Assembly: GCF_001684965.1 (NCBI RefSeq)
Contig: NZ_MAYG01000001.1
Span: forward strand, 1,798,001 to 1,862,000
Source of the DNA: Chryseobacterium arthrosphaerae
Lineage (GTDB): Bacteria > Bacteroidota > Bacteroidia > Flavobacteriales > Weeksellaceae
Direction: 5' to 3'
DNA length: 64,000 nucleotides
Part shown: piece by piece, positions 9,851 through 18,023 of the stretch
Position numbering within the stretch: the stretch's first letter is position 1
Layout: each line of letters opens with the position of its first letter
Notes under the pieces: model-generated
What the model saw: only the letters and a program-made list of their open reading frames with translations
Told to the model about the DNA's origin: nothing
The model's database searches: none
Position numbers and translations under genes: made by a program

Positions 9851-12043
9851 ATGAAAAAAAACTATATTATCACTCTTTCATTATCATTAATGGGGTATGC
9901 CCATGCCCAGGAAAAGGAAAAAAGCATTGATGAAATAGAGATTCATGCAAGAGCAAAAGTAGCCAAAGAACGGGAAGAATTTAAAAGGCACGCACAGTCT
10001 ACAGAGGTTATTTCTGATTATGAAATAAACCGTAATAATCCTGCATTTATGGAACAGAGCCTTGGGACAATGGCCGGTGTTCAGGTAGAAAAAAGAACCC
10101 AACTGGGCGGACAGAGGATTGTGGTGAGAGGATACGGAAACGACCAGAAGTTTAACAATTGGGGAATTAAGATGTACCTCAACAATATTCCTCTTACCGG
10201 AGCAGACGGGGTTACCGTTTTAGATGATGTCAATTTCGGGCTCGTTAACCGTATAGAAGTTATAAAAGGGCCTGCCGCCACATTATACGGAGGAGGTTCC
10301 GGAGGGGCGGTCAGATTTTACATACAGCCTGAAACAAAAAAAGGTACTTCTATCTCTGAGCAGTTCAATACAGGTTCTTTCGGATTGTTTCAAAGTTCAA
10401 CATCTGTAACTAATGCAGGTGACAATCATTCCATAACAGCCAACTACGGACATATTGGAAGCGACGGATACCGTCCTAAAGGTAAAAGCATCAAAAACTT
10501 TTATAACATCAACGGAGAGTTTAAGCTGAACTCAAAGCAGAAGATCACTTTACTCGCTACCCATGGAAATTCCCTGGAACAGGTTTCCGGCCAGATCTCC
10601 TATGATGATTATTATAATGGAATTGATAACGGAAATTTCGCTTATATCAGAAGAGGTGCCAAGACAAAATTCGTTACTTCCCGGGTAGGATTAGGTCATA
10701 TATGGCAAATCACCCCCGACTTAAAAAATCATACAACCGTATTCTATACAGGAACTACCGGCGACAGAATTGCTGCAGGAGCTTACGAAACTTCTTCCCT
10801 TTCTAATTACGGATTAAGATCTGTATTCAATTTCAATAAAGAATGGGATGATTTTAAAAGTCAGACAGAGTTTGGAATCGAAATACAGCAGTCACAGTCT
10901 ACCATCACCAATTACCGGTATAAAAGTGTAAAAAATACCGAGCCGCCTGTTCTGAGACCTCTTTCTGACGGATCTTATTTTAAAAACATCAATCATCAGA
11001 ACAACTACTTTGCAGTTGAAAAGTTCACTTATAAGCCGTGGGATCTGATGTTGCTTGCCGGGGTCAGCATCAGTCAGATTGGGTATAACAGAAAAGATCT
11101 TCTCGCCCTGCCTGGTTTATTTGCAGCCAATATAGATAAAAAAGACCTGTCCTTTGATAAAAAATTTAAAGCAGTAGCCACTCCCCATTTTGCGCTTCAG
11201 AAAGTATGGAAAAATCAAATATTTAATCTAAGCTACAGTGAAGGGTATAATGCTCCTACTTCTGCCACTGCTTTTATAGCCGGGCTCAATGTGACCAATG
11301 ATAACCTGGTTGCAGAGAAAGCAAAAATGTGGGACTTCAGTGTACAGGGATTAATTGAAGATACTTCCATAGATTATCAGTTCTCGCTCTTCAGTATCAA
11401 TATTAAAGATAAACTTACACAGTTGGGAGCCACAATGTCTAATCCGGAAAAAACACCTTATACGTTTTGGGCCAATACCGGAAATCAAAAAAACAGAGGA
11501 CTGGAAATGAGTATAGGATATTCTTACAAACCTGTCCGCTCTTTTGTTTCAAAGATTCAGCCCTTTCTCAATTATACTTATAACGATTTTAAATATACCG
11601 ATTTCAGCACGTATTTAAAGGAAGATAAGCAACCTGCAAAAGTGAATGTTTATGACAACAAGAATGTCGTAGGAGTACCCCAAACCAAATTATCTGCCGG
11701 ATTGGATTTTGAAACCCATTTTGGACTTTACTGGCAAAATACCTATAATTTTATGGGAGGAGTCTACACCGACTTTGCCAATACGAATAAGGTACGAAGT
11801 TTTGGACTTTTAAACTCAAAAATTGGATATAAACACAGCTTCAACAAATGGGACCTGGATGTTTTTGTCATAGGAAACAACCTGACCAATCAGATCAATT
11901 ACACCTTCTTATTCTATGGAAACAGCATCAATGATACAGACGCAGATAATCAGTACAATAATGCTTCGGTTTATACCGATGTAAATCCCGGCCCAAGGAA
12001 AGCTTACTTCGTTACAGGGTTTAATATAAAGTATAATTTTTAA
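9851..12043 (+). CDS. TonB-dependent outer-membrane receptor
   Basis: A 730-residue receptor that imports a large solute across the outer membrane using TonB energy. It has a signal peptide MKKNYIITLSLSLMGYAHAQ, a plug domain (about residues 40-150, with AGVQVEKRTQLGGQRIVVRG and EVIKGPAATLYGGGSGGAV) and a 22-strand-type barrel ending in phenylalanine (GFNIKYNF). It has no N-terminal carboxypeptidase-like domain and no SusD partner, so it looks like an iron/siderophore-type receptor rather than a Sus-type glycan importer (inference). I take the ATG at 9851 rather than the TTG one codon upstream. Regulation by iron is plausible, but no Fur site was identified. Confidence 0.93.
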   Translation: MKKNYIITLSLSLMGYAHAQEKEKSIDEIEIHARAKVAKEREEFKRHAQSTEVISDYEINRNNPAFMEQSLGTMAGVQVEKRTQLGGQRIVVRGYGNDQKFNNWGIKMYLNNIPLTGADGVTVLDDVNFGLVNRIEVIKGPAATLYGGGSGGAVRFYIQPETKKGTSISEQFNTGSFGLFQSSTSVTNAGDNHSITANYGHIGSDGYRPKGKSIKNFYNINGEFKLNSKQKITLLATHGNSLEQVSGQISYDDYYNGIDNGNFAYIRRGAKTKFVTSRVGLGHIWQITPDLKNHTTVFYTGTTGDRIAAGAYETSSLSNYGLRSVFNFNKEWDDFKSQTEFGIEIQQSQSTITNYRYKSVKNTEPPVLRPLSDGSYFKNINHQNNYFAVEKFTYKPWDLMLLAGVSISQIGYNRKDLLALPGLFAANIDKKDLSFDKKFKAVATPHFALQKVWKNQIFNLSYSEGYNAPTSATAFIAGLNVTNDNLVAEKAKMWDFSVQGLIEDTSIDYQFSLFSINIKDKLTQLGATMSNPEKTPYTFWANTGNQKNRGLEMSIGYSYKPVRSFVSKIQPFLNYTYNDFKYTDFSTYLKEDKQPAKVNVYDNKNVVGVPQTKLSAGLDFETHFGLYWQNTYNFMGGVYTDFANTNKVRSFGLLNSKIGYKHSFNKWDLDVFVIGNNLTNQINYTFLFYGNSINDTDADNQYNNASVYTDVNPGPRKAYFVTGFNIKYNF

Positions 12044-12046
12044 TAT

Positions 12047-12081
12047 AATACAAAAGCTTCTTTCGGAAGCTTTTGTATTTT
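12047..12081 (+). terminator. Terminator of the TonB receptor gene
   Basis: A 14-bp stem (AATACAAAAGCTTC / GAAGCTTTTGTATT) with a 5-base loop, ending in a T run, begins 4 bases past the stop codon. Confidence 0.85.
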
Positions 12082-12264
12082 AAGGAATTAATTTAAGTTT
12101 AGCTAAAGCTATTTTATTGCCTATTTCTTTAATCCTGTTACAAATTCTGATCCCCTCTTACTCCCATCAAACCCGCCCATACAAATAAAGACAGGTATTC
12201 TTACTAGCACTATCTATTTGTCTTATATCTAACTCCTGCTACCTAACATCTTTTACCTGCCACC

Positions 12265-13257
12265 TCAATTCATAAAACTTTCAGCGACCCATTCAAACGC
12301 CGGATCTTTTATTTTTGTAAAACCTAATCCCGGCCATGGCAAATGGGACGCCAATGCTCTGGTTCTGGAATCTGCCAGTTGCTTAAGAAATTTTTTCCTC
12401 GAAGCCGTTGCGGTATCCAGATCTGTATCTCCGGAAAAGCCCCAGTCAGGATGAGGAAAAAGAATAACATCCGAGTGAATAAGGTCTGCAATATATACCA
12501 GTTTTTCAGTTCCGGAAGATAATGTAGTGACCGTTAAACCGGGGGTATGTCCGGGAGCCAGCTGAAAGCTGAAATGACTGTAAAGCGTATTATTCAGATC
12601 ATAAAATTTCAGTTTCGGTTCAATGGCTTTCAAAATATTCTGAATGGAAGGAATGATCTGTTTAAGAAACTCCGGGTGCTTCTTCAATGCACTGTTATTA
12701 AAATCTTTAATGGAAGCATTCCTCCAAAAATCATATTCTACCCTGGAAATAAAAACAGAGGCATTAGGAAAAACAGGTTTATTCTGTTTATTAACGATTC
12801 CGCCGATATGATCGGGATGGGCGTGGGAAATAAAAACATCGGTAATATCTTTAGGGGTAAACCCTGCTTTCTGCAGACTCTGCAACAGAAATCCTGTTCT
12901 TTCATCTGCAAATATTCCCATTCCTGAATCCATCAGGATCAGTCTGTCTTTTGTTTTGACCAGCAGAATATTGACAGCCATATCAATATAAGTATCCGGA
13001 CGGAAGTTATCTTTCAGAATTTTTTTCAGTTCAGAAACAGTAGCTCTGGGAGCAAATGAATTCAGATCTTCTTCGTGAATGTAACCGTCGGTAAGAATAA
13101 ACAGATCCAGCTCTCCGAGTTTTATTCTTTTTACTCCCGAAAGGTCTTCCCTATTCTTTTCAGCAACAGTCTTTGTTTCAGCCAGCACGCCGGAAAAAGG
13201 AATCATGCTTAATGTTCCTGCCAATAATCCGTTTTTTAATAGTTCTCTTCTGTTCAT
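12265..13257 (-). CDS. MBL-fold metallo-hydrolase with twin-arginine-type signal
   Basis: A 330-residue metallo-beta-lactamase-fold protein. The N-terminus MNRRELLKNGLLAGTLS resembles a twin-arginine signal, suggesting export after folding. The metal site is HAHPDH near residue 145, followed by further ligands in APGHTPG, VYIADLIHSD and ASHLPWPG. The pattern resembles quorum-quenching lactonase-like and methyl-parathion-hydrolase-like MBL proteins, but the substrate is not readable from the sequence. It ends with no clear own terminator; the T-rich hairpin at 12047-12081 belongs to the convergent gene. It lies downstream of the aldo/keto reductase gene but is separated from it by a terminator, so it is a separate unit. 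Confidence 0.9.
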   Translation of the reverse strand: MNRRELLKNGLLAGTLSMIPFSGVLAETKTVAEKNREDLSGVKRIKLGELDLFILTDGYIHEEDLNSFAPRATVSELKKILKDNFRPDTYIDMAVNILLVKTKDRLILMDSGMGIFADERTGFLLQSLQKAGFTPKDITDVFISHAHPDHIGGIVNKQNKPVFPNASVFISRVEYDFWRNASIKDFNNSALKKHPEFLKQIIPSIQNILKAIEPKLKFYDLNNTLYSHFSFQLAPGHTPGLTVTTLSSGTEKLVYIADLIHSDVILFPHPDWGFSGDTDLDTATASRKKFLKQLADSRTRALASHLPWPGLGFTKIKDPAFEWVAESFMN

Positions 13258-13280
13258 GACGATGTAATTTTTGATCGCAA

Positions 13281-13314
13281 TAAAAACTGAGTTCCCGTCA
13301 GACAGGAACCCAGT
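13281..13314 (-). terminator. Terminator of the aldo/keto reductase gene
   Basis: A 10-bp stem (ACTGAGTTCC at 13286-13295, GGAACCCAGT at 13305-13314, one wobble pair in the minus-strand RNA) is followed by TTTTT on the minus strand. It is 13 bases past the reductase stop. Confidence 0.75.
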
Positions 13315-13326
13315 AGTATAGTATCT

Positions 13327-14328
13327 TTAGTTATTGACAAGTTTCATGGAGCCTTCATTGTACCGCTCTCCTACATTCGGATACTTTTTCAGGATGGCAT
13401 CAATGGTCTCAAGATCTGATTGGGAAAGTTCAATATTGACTGCTGCAATGTTTTCTTCCAGGTATTTGATTCGCTTGGTACCCGGAATCGGGATAATATC
13501 ATCTCCCTGATTCAGCACCCAGGCCAGTGCAAGCTGGGTTCCTTTTACGCCTTTTGAAGCCGCAAATTCGTTGATTTCATTCGCCAGCTTTGTATTGTTT
13601 TCAAGGTATTCCTGCTGGTAACGGGGTAATGATTTTCTGAAATCATCGTCACCAAGATTCTGCACTTCATTGATATTGGCAAAAAGACCTCTTGCCAACG
13701 GTGAATAAGGAACTAAAGAAATCCCCAATTCCCTGATGGTTGGAAGAATTTCCTTTTCCACATCTTTGGTAAGGATTGAGTATTCTGACTGCAAAGCGCT
13801 AATGGGATGAATTTTATTGGCTTTTCTGATCGATTCTGCTGATGCTTCAGATAATCCTATATATTTTACCTTACCGGCTTTTACAAGTTCTGCCATTGCT
13901 CCTACCGTCTCTTCTACAGGCACATTCGGGTCAACTCTGTGTGCGTAATAAAGGTCGATAGTATCTATTTTTAATCTTTGAAGACTTAAGTCTACAGCCT
14001 GCCTGATCCATTCCGGGGAACCGTCAAAATAGGTTCCAGGCGCACCGCTATGGCTTGCTTTACCGTCTTTAAACCTGAATCCGAATTTGGTAGCAATAAA
14101 GATCTTATCCCTGTTTGGAACCAGAACTTTAGAGATCAGTTTTTCGTTTTCTCCGTTGGCATACATATCTGCAGTATCCCAAAAATTAACTCCTAAATCC
14201 AGCGCCCTGTGTAGTGTATTGATACTTTCCTGCTCATCTGCCGGGCCATAAGCAAAGCTCATCCCCATACATCCTAAACCAATAGCAGACAGCAGCTCTC
14301 CGGTATTTCCTAATTTTCTAAATTTCAT
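13327..14328 (-). CDS. Aldo/keto reductase
   Basis: A 333-residue NAD(P)H-dependent reductase of the AKR superfamily. The catalytic tetrad is visible: Asp and Tyr in WDTADMYANG, Lys in FIATKFGF, and His in DLYYAHRVDP. The N-terminal MKFRKLGNTGELLSAIGLG and the cofactor-end IPIPGTKRIKYLEENI fit the YajO/AKR13-like group acting on small aldehydes or ketones. I choose ATG 14328 because the longer reading frame would start inside the promoter (-7 box at 14356-14363). The gene lies downstream of an AraC regulator, and its promoter carries two copies of the repeat also found at that regulator's own start, so it is the likely target of the regulator (inference). Confidence 0.93.
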   Translation of the reverse strand: MKFRKLGNTGELLSAIGLGCMGMSFAYGPADEQESINTLHRALDLGVNFWDTADMYANGENEKLISKVLVPNRDKIFIATKFGFRFKDGKASHSGAPGTYFDGSPEWIRQAVDLSLQRLKIDTIDLYYAHRVDPNVPVEETVGAMAELVKAGKVKYIGLSEASAESIRKANKIHPISALQSEYSILTKDVEKEILPTIRELGISLVPYSPLARGLFANINEVQNLGDDDFRKSLPRYQQEYLENNTKLANEINEFAASKGVKGTQLALAWVLNQGDDIIPIPGTKRIKYLEENIAAVNIELSQSDLETIDAILKKYPNVGERYNEGSMKLVNN

Positions 14329-14355
14329 GATGGTATTGATTTTAATTATTGAAGA

Positions 14356-14421
14356 CAAAATTAGAACACCTGCCACTCACCAACGATATAGAATTCAAAC
14401 TAAGAATTATAAAATTCAAAC
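14356..14421 (-). promoter_or_regulatory. Aldo/keto reductase promoter with two AraC-type direct-repeat sites
   Basis: On the minus strand, TAATTTTG (-7 box, 14356-14363) is preceded by TTG at 14381-14383 with 17 bases between. Just upstream lie two direct copies of GTTTGAATT (14392-14400 and 14413-14421) spaced 21 bases apart, that is, two helical turns, as expected for an AraC-family activator. The distal copy overlaps the last codons of the AraC gene. Confidence 0.6.
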
Positions 14422-15321
14422 AAGATTTGCCCGGAGCGCATTGGGCGTCTGACCGGTTTGCTTTTTAAAATAATTGGTGAAATAAGAAGGTTCTTCAAAG
14501 CCTAATCCATAAGCAATTTCAGCAATATTCCAGTCAGTATGTTTCAGTAAGGCATTGGCTTCCTGAATTATTCTTCCTGCAATCTGCTGGCTTGTAGTCT
14601 TCCCCGTCATTTCCTTTACCGAACGGTTCAGGGAATTGACATGAATGGAAAGGCTCTGTGCATAATCATTCGGAGTCTTTAATTTTAAAGAGACCTCAGG
14701 ACTGTCGATCGGAAACTGTCTTTCCAGCAGCTCCATAAACAACGACGCGACCTTTTGTGAGGCATTCTGATAAGGTTCAAAACTTTCTGCAGGCTGCATC
14801 TTCATGGTTTCGTGAATCATCAGATGAAGATAAGCCCTCAGCATATCATATTTATGAATATAGTCGGACTGAATCTCAGCCATCATCTTGGTATAAATAT
14901 CAGAAAGTATTTTCTGCTGGTCTTCATTCACAAAGAAAACCGGAGTCCCTCCGATTTTAAAGAGCGGAGAATCCTGAAGATTTCCCAGACGGCTTCCATT
15001 ATGCAGGAACTGTTCTGTAAAAAGGCAAAACCAGCCTTTCTGATCCTCGTCATCAGCTTCCCACGAGTAAGGGATAATAGGATTGGAAAATAGCAGTGCC
15101 GGACGGTCTACACAGATCCATTTGTCAGCATAATGAAGTTTTCCTTTTCCTATGATCAGAGAAACTTTATAATAATCGCGCCTGCTGTACGGGCTGATCA
15201 GGGAACAAAATTCCCGGGAAAATACATTGAAATGTCCCATGCCATGAGCCCCGCTACACTGAAAACCGAGCTCAGGAGCATTTCTTTCATAAAAACTTTT
15301 GACTGATTCGCTTGATTCCAT
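14416..15321 (-). CDS. AraC family transcriptional regulator
   Basis: A 301-residue regulator. The N-terminal part (residues about 1-180) is a cupin-like sensing domain (KVSLIIGKGKLHYADKWICVDRPALLFSNP). The C-terminal 100 residues form the double HTH of AraC proteins, with ISQQIAG-like first helix region and WNIAEIAYGLGFEEPSYFTNYFKKQTGQTP as the second. It sits directly upstream of the aldo/keto reductase gene. A 17-base repeat (TTATAAAATTCAAACAA) lies at both ends of this gene, at 14407-14423 and 15331-15347, which suggests control of the reductase and of itself. A -7-like box lies only 4 bases upstream of the chosen start, so the transcript may be almost leaderless or the true start may be slightly downstream. 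Confidence 0.92.
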   Translation of the reverse strand: MESSESVKSFYERNAPELGFQCSGAHGMGHFNVFSREFCSLISPYSRRDYYKVSLIIGKGKLHYADKWICVDRPALLFSNPIIPYSWEADDEDQKGWFCLFTEQFLHNGSRLGNLQDSPLFKIGGTPVFFVNEDQQKILSDIYTKMMAEIQSDYIHKYDMLRAYLHLMIHETMKMQPAESFEPYQNASQKVASLFMELLERQFPIDSPEVSLKLKTPNDYAQSLSIHVNSLNRSVKEMTGKTTSQQIAGRIIQEANALLKHTDWNIAEIAYGLGFEEPSYFTNYFKKQTGQTPNALRANLV

Positions 15322-15325
15322 AGAT

Positions 15326-15347
15326 CAAAGTTATAAAATTCAAACAA
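15326..15347 (-). promoter_or_regulatory. AraC gene promoter overlapping its putative own operator
   Basis: The minus strand has GTTTGAATT (15335-15343) directly followed by TAACTTTG (15326-15333), a TAnnTTTG -7 box. The 17 bases 15331-15347 are identical to 14407-14423. Binding here would cover the promoter, as expected for autorepression (inference). Confidence 0.5.
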
Positions 15348-15501
15348 ATAATGGATAAAATAGTTGATGGTTTAAGAGGGAAGCTGGAAGAGAGAGGATG
15401 GAAGTTTGTTGCAGTCGTTTAGGTAACATTTGAGTTTTTCGAAAAATCTTTTTTCAGAGAATTCATGCAGATGTTTTTGCTGATTTTATTATTCACTATT
15501 A

Positions 15502-15535
15502 TAAAAAAAGTGACCGGCACTTGTACCGGTCACTT
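15502..15535 (-). terminator. Terminator of the His-tailed secreted protein gene
   Basis: A 10-bp stem AAGTGACCGG / CCGGTCACTT (15508-15517, 15526-15535) is followed by seven T on the minus strand. Confidence 0.85.
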
Positions 15536-15569
15536 AAAAATTGAATATATAATTGAATAGTTTTACTCT

Positions 15570-16022
15570 TTAGTCATCATGACCGTGGCCATGACCGTGC
15601 TTATACTGTTTTTTGTAGTATTTTTCTTTTTCTTTATAATATTTTTCCTGTTGTTTACGGTATTTCTTATAATCATTTTTATTTCTTCCGTATACAATCA
15701 CAGGATTCTGTCCTCTGTAGTATTTCTTTTTAAATACGATATATTTTTCTCTTCCCAGAATTCTTTCCAGCTCTGAATAGCGGTCGTTTCTCCATCTTCC
15801 CGGATCTACCACATATACCCTGTTCCATGTATCATAATCACGGTATCTGTCGTTCAGTGCATTAATCTGGTTAGCCTGAGTGGCAGACAATAAAAGATCA
15901 GCAACAACAGTTTGCCAGTTCACATCCGAAATACTCCTTCTGTAATCATTATAATAATCTGACTGGGCATAGCTCATACTGAACGTCCCGATCAATAATG
16001 CAGTTAACAATAACTTTTTCAT
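15570..16022 (-). CDS. Secreted protein with basic, tyrosine-rich and histidine-rich tail
   Basis: A 150-residue exported protein from ATG 16022. The signal peptide is MKKLLLTALLIGTFSMSYAQ. The mature region starts SDYYNDYRRSISDVNWQTVV, includes a helical stretch (LLLSATQANQINALNDRYRD), then becomes Lys/Tyr-rich (KYRKQQEKYYKEKEKYYKKQ) and ends HGHGHGHDD. The His-Gly tail could bind Ni, Zn or Cu, but this is inference. I do not recognise a named family. A longer frame starting 8 codons upstream only adds residues before the signal peptide. The gene stands alone with its own terminator. Confidence 0.8.
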   Translation of the reverse strand: MKKLLLTALLIGTFSMSYAQSDYYNDYRRSISDVNWQTVVADLLLSATQANQINALNDRYRDYDTWNRVYVVDPGRWRNDRYSELERILGREKYIVFKKKYYRGQNPVIVYGRNKNDYKKYRKQQEKYYKEKEKYYKKQYKHGHGHGHDD

Positions 16023-16465
16023 TTCATTCCTCTTTAAATTAAACATGATGGTTTAGTCAATTAAAGTGCCAATGATGAATTAAAAATGCTAAGGTTTGTT
16101 AAAAAATCATAAACAACTGATTATCTTTAAGATAAATTACACAATAAGTAGATTTAAACTGCTTTTAAGACCGTCTGAGCTTTACAAAACCATAAAAGTC
16201 ACAAAAGTCTTTATTTTAAACAATTAAATTCACGGTAAGGCCGGAATGGAACCGGAGAAAAGCTTACATAAGCTGAAATCAAAGATTTTCACAAATCAGG
16301 TGTGGATGAATATCAGTAATAGTTGTTTAATGATCTTTTCTCTTTATAATTATAAAATTCGTTAAGATTCCGGGAAACTATTACTTCATATCAATTAATT
16401 TCGTAATTTTAAAAAGGAGAATGTATTCTCTGTTATATTTTTTAATCAACCAAATCTGAGTAATT
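16023..16465. other. 443-base intergenic stretch between divergent genes
   Basis: Divergent promoter region of the His-tailed protein and the GNAT gene. I see no credible ORF. A segment near 16185-16220 (ataaaagtcacaaaagtc) resembles the decayed 'cgcaaag' style repeats elsewhere in the window. A small palindrome GAGAAT-gt-ATTCTC lies at 16417-16430, 36 bases before the GNAT start, and could be an operator. No firm promoter was identified. Confidence 0.4.
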
Positions 16466-16753
16466 ATGGAAAATATAAAGTTTAAAGTAACTCCATACCA
16501 GGACGAACTGCAGTTACTTATAGATGGTGAAAAAGCAGGCTATATGTCCATAGAGGTTGACGGAAGATTGCTGATTGTATATTACACGAAACTGAACGAA
16601 GAGCGTGAAGGGAAAGGATATGCCAAGTTGCTTCTGGACGAGCTTGTTCGCTATGCGGAAGAAAAAGATTTGCTTGTAGACCCGGAATGTGATTTTGTAC
16701 GCCAGCAGTTTGAAAATCATCCCAGAAGATATAAAGATATCTGGCACGCCTGA
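16466..16753 (+). CDS. Small GNAT-family N-acetyltransferase-like protein
   Basis: A 95-residue protein of the short single-domain GNAT group (COG2388 type; similar in form to YjdJ and human NATD1). Visible landmarks are the acetyl-CoA loop REGKGYAKLLLDELVRYAEE and the C-terminal block VDPECDFVRQQFENHPRRYKDIW, which is diagnostic. The acceptor substrate is unknown. It is convergent with the hydrolase gene at 16754, and the two stop codons abut without a spare base, so any shared terminator would have to lie inside coding sequence. Confidence 0.9.
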   Translation: MENIKFKVTPYQDELQLLIDGEKAGYMSIEVDGRLLIVYYTKLNEEREGKGYAKLLLDELVRYAEEKDLLVDPECDFVRQQFENHPRRYKDIWHA

Positions 16754-17857
16754 TCAGTCTTCCCACCAGACAGTAAACTGCTGATCCGGCAGATTCAGAT
16801 CTACTACCTCTCCTATCATTGGAGTAAGGATATCAAGTTCCTTTTCTTTTCCAAAAGCTGTTATTTTCTGCAAGGGCTCGTTCCAGGGATGGAGGGCCAA
16901 TGCAAACTTTGCAGCGTGTACGGGAATAATATGCTTTGCCTGAATATCAACAGCTGCCTGAATAACATCTTCGGGCATTGCATGAATATACCTCCAGGCA
17001 TCCCCATACTGTCCGTTTTCAAGAATGGCATAATCAAAAGGACCATATTTCTCACCGATCATTTTAAAATGGGTATCATACCCGCTGTCTCCACCCAGAA
17101 AAATTTTCTTTGAAGGGGTTATCAGGACATAAGAGGTCCAAAGGGTATCGTTCTGCTTTATTCTTCTTCCTGAAAAATGCCTGGCAGGTGTAAAAACGAT
17201 TCTGATATTATTTTTCAGATTTATTTCTGTTCCCCACTCTTCTTCAATAAGCTGATCTTCTGTATATCCCCACCTTTCCAGATGCGCTCCCACTCCCAAT
17301 GGAACAACAGCCACACCTGTCCTGTTTCTGATGGCTTTTACAGTAGGATAATCCAGATGGTCAAAATGGTCATGGGTAATCACCAGATAATCCAGGTCCG
17401 GAATATCTTCAGGCTTGAAAATATCAGATCCGTTGAATGCTTTATTAAAATATTTAAAAGGAGAACCATATAAACTCAATACCGGGTCTATCAGAAATGA
17501 AACGCCATCAGTCTGAAGGTAATAAGAAGAGTGACCTAACCAGATAAATACATCCTTATTCTTGGGGATGCTTCTGAGGTCTGTATGAACGGAAGGAATG
17601 GCTTTAAGAGGTTTCAGTAAGGGATGTTTCTTACCCAAAAAGAAATCGTAGGTTACTTTAGACATTTTATATCCTTCGGCAATAGAAGGGGTATAGCTGA
17701 TATTCCTGAACTGTTTTTTTCTGTACAGCTCTGACTGCCTGATACGCTGCAGCCGCCTACCCTTAGGCACGGCCCCGAACGCTTTCATATTGATTACAAT
17801 AAAAAAGGTCGCAGTTAAAATAACCACACACGTAATAAGCCAGTAAATCATTTGCAA
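16754..17857 (-). CDS. Membrane-anchored MBL-fold hydrolase (NAPE-PLD/UlaG-like)
   Basis: A 367-residue protein with one N-terminal membrane segment (IYWLITCVVILTATFFIVIN), then an MBL-fold domain. Metal-binding motifs: WLGHSSYYLQTDG, the core THDHFDHLDY near residue 165, then ARHFSGR, GGDSGYDTHF and PVHAAKFALALHPWNEP. This set matches the NAPE-phospholipase D / RomA / UlaG group rather than lactonases. The substrate in bacteria is generally unknown; a lipid or phosphodiester is plausible given membrane anchoring (inference). An alternative start two codons downstream (MIYW) is equally likely. It stands alone, convergent with the GNAT gene. Confidence 0.9.
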   Translation of the reverse strand: MQMIYWLITCVVILTATFFIVINMKAFGAVPKGRRLQRIRQSELYRKKQFRNISYTPSIAEGYKMSKVTYDFFLGKKHPLLKPLKAIPSVHTDLRSIPKNKDVFIWLGHSSYYLQTDGVSFLIDPVLSLYGSPFKYFNKAFNGSDIFKPEDIPDLDYLVITHDHFDHLDYPTVKAIRNRTGVAVVPLGVGAHLERWGYTEDQLIEEEWGTEINLKNNIRIVFTPARHFSGRRIKQNDTLWTSYVLITPSKKIFLGGDSGYDTHFKMIGEKYGPFDYAILENGQYGDAWRYIHAMPEDVIQAAVDIQAKHIIPVHAAKFALALHPWNEPLQKITAFGKEKELDILTPMIGEVVDLNLPDQQFTVWWED

Positions 17858-18023
17858 AAAATAAACTTCAAAGGTATTGACTTTTGTTTTTAAATGAAAA
17901 TATGAATGGTTGGGCTACATCTTTTTAACTAAATTTATCATGTCTTTCGGAAAATTTATCATTCATTTAAGTGATGGTTAATTTAAAACTTTCTATTTTA
18001 GCAGCTTAAAAACTCAAAGTAAA

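Noticed and set aside
15351..15422. 23-codon plus-strand ORF starting ATGGATAAAATAG
   Set aside because: No family, no promoter and no terminator; likely chance.
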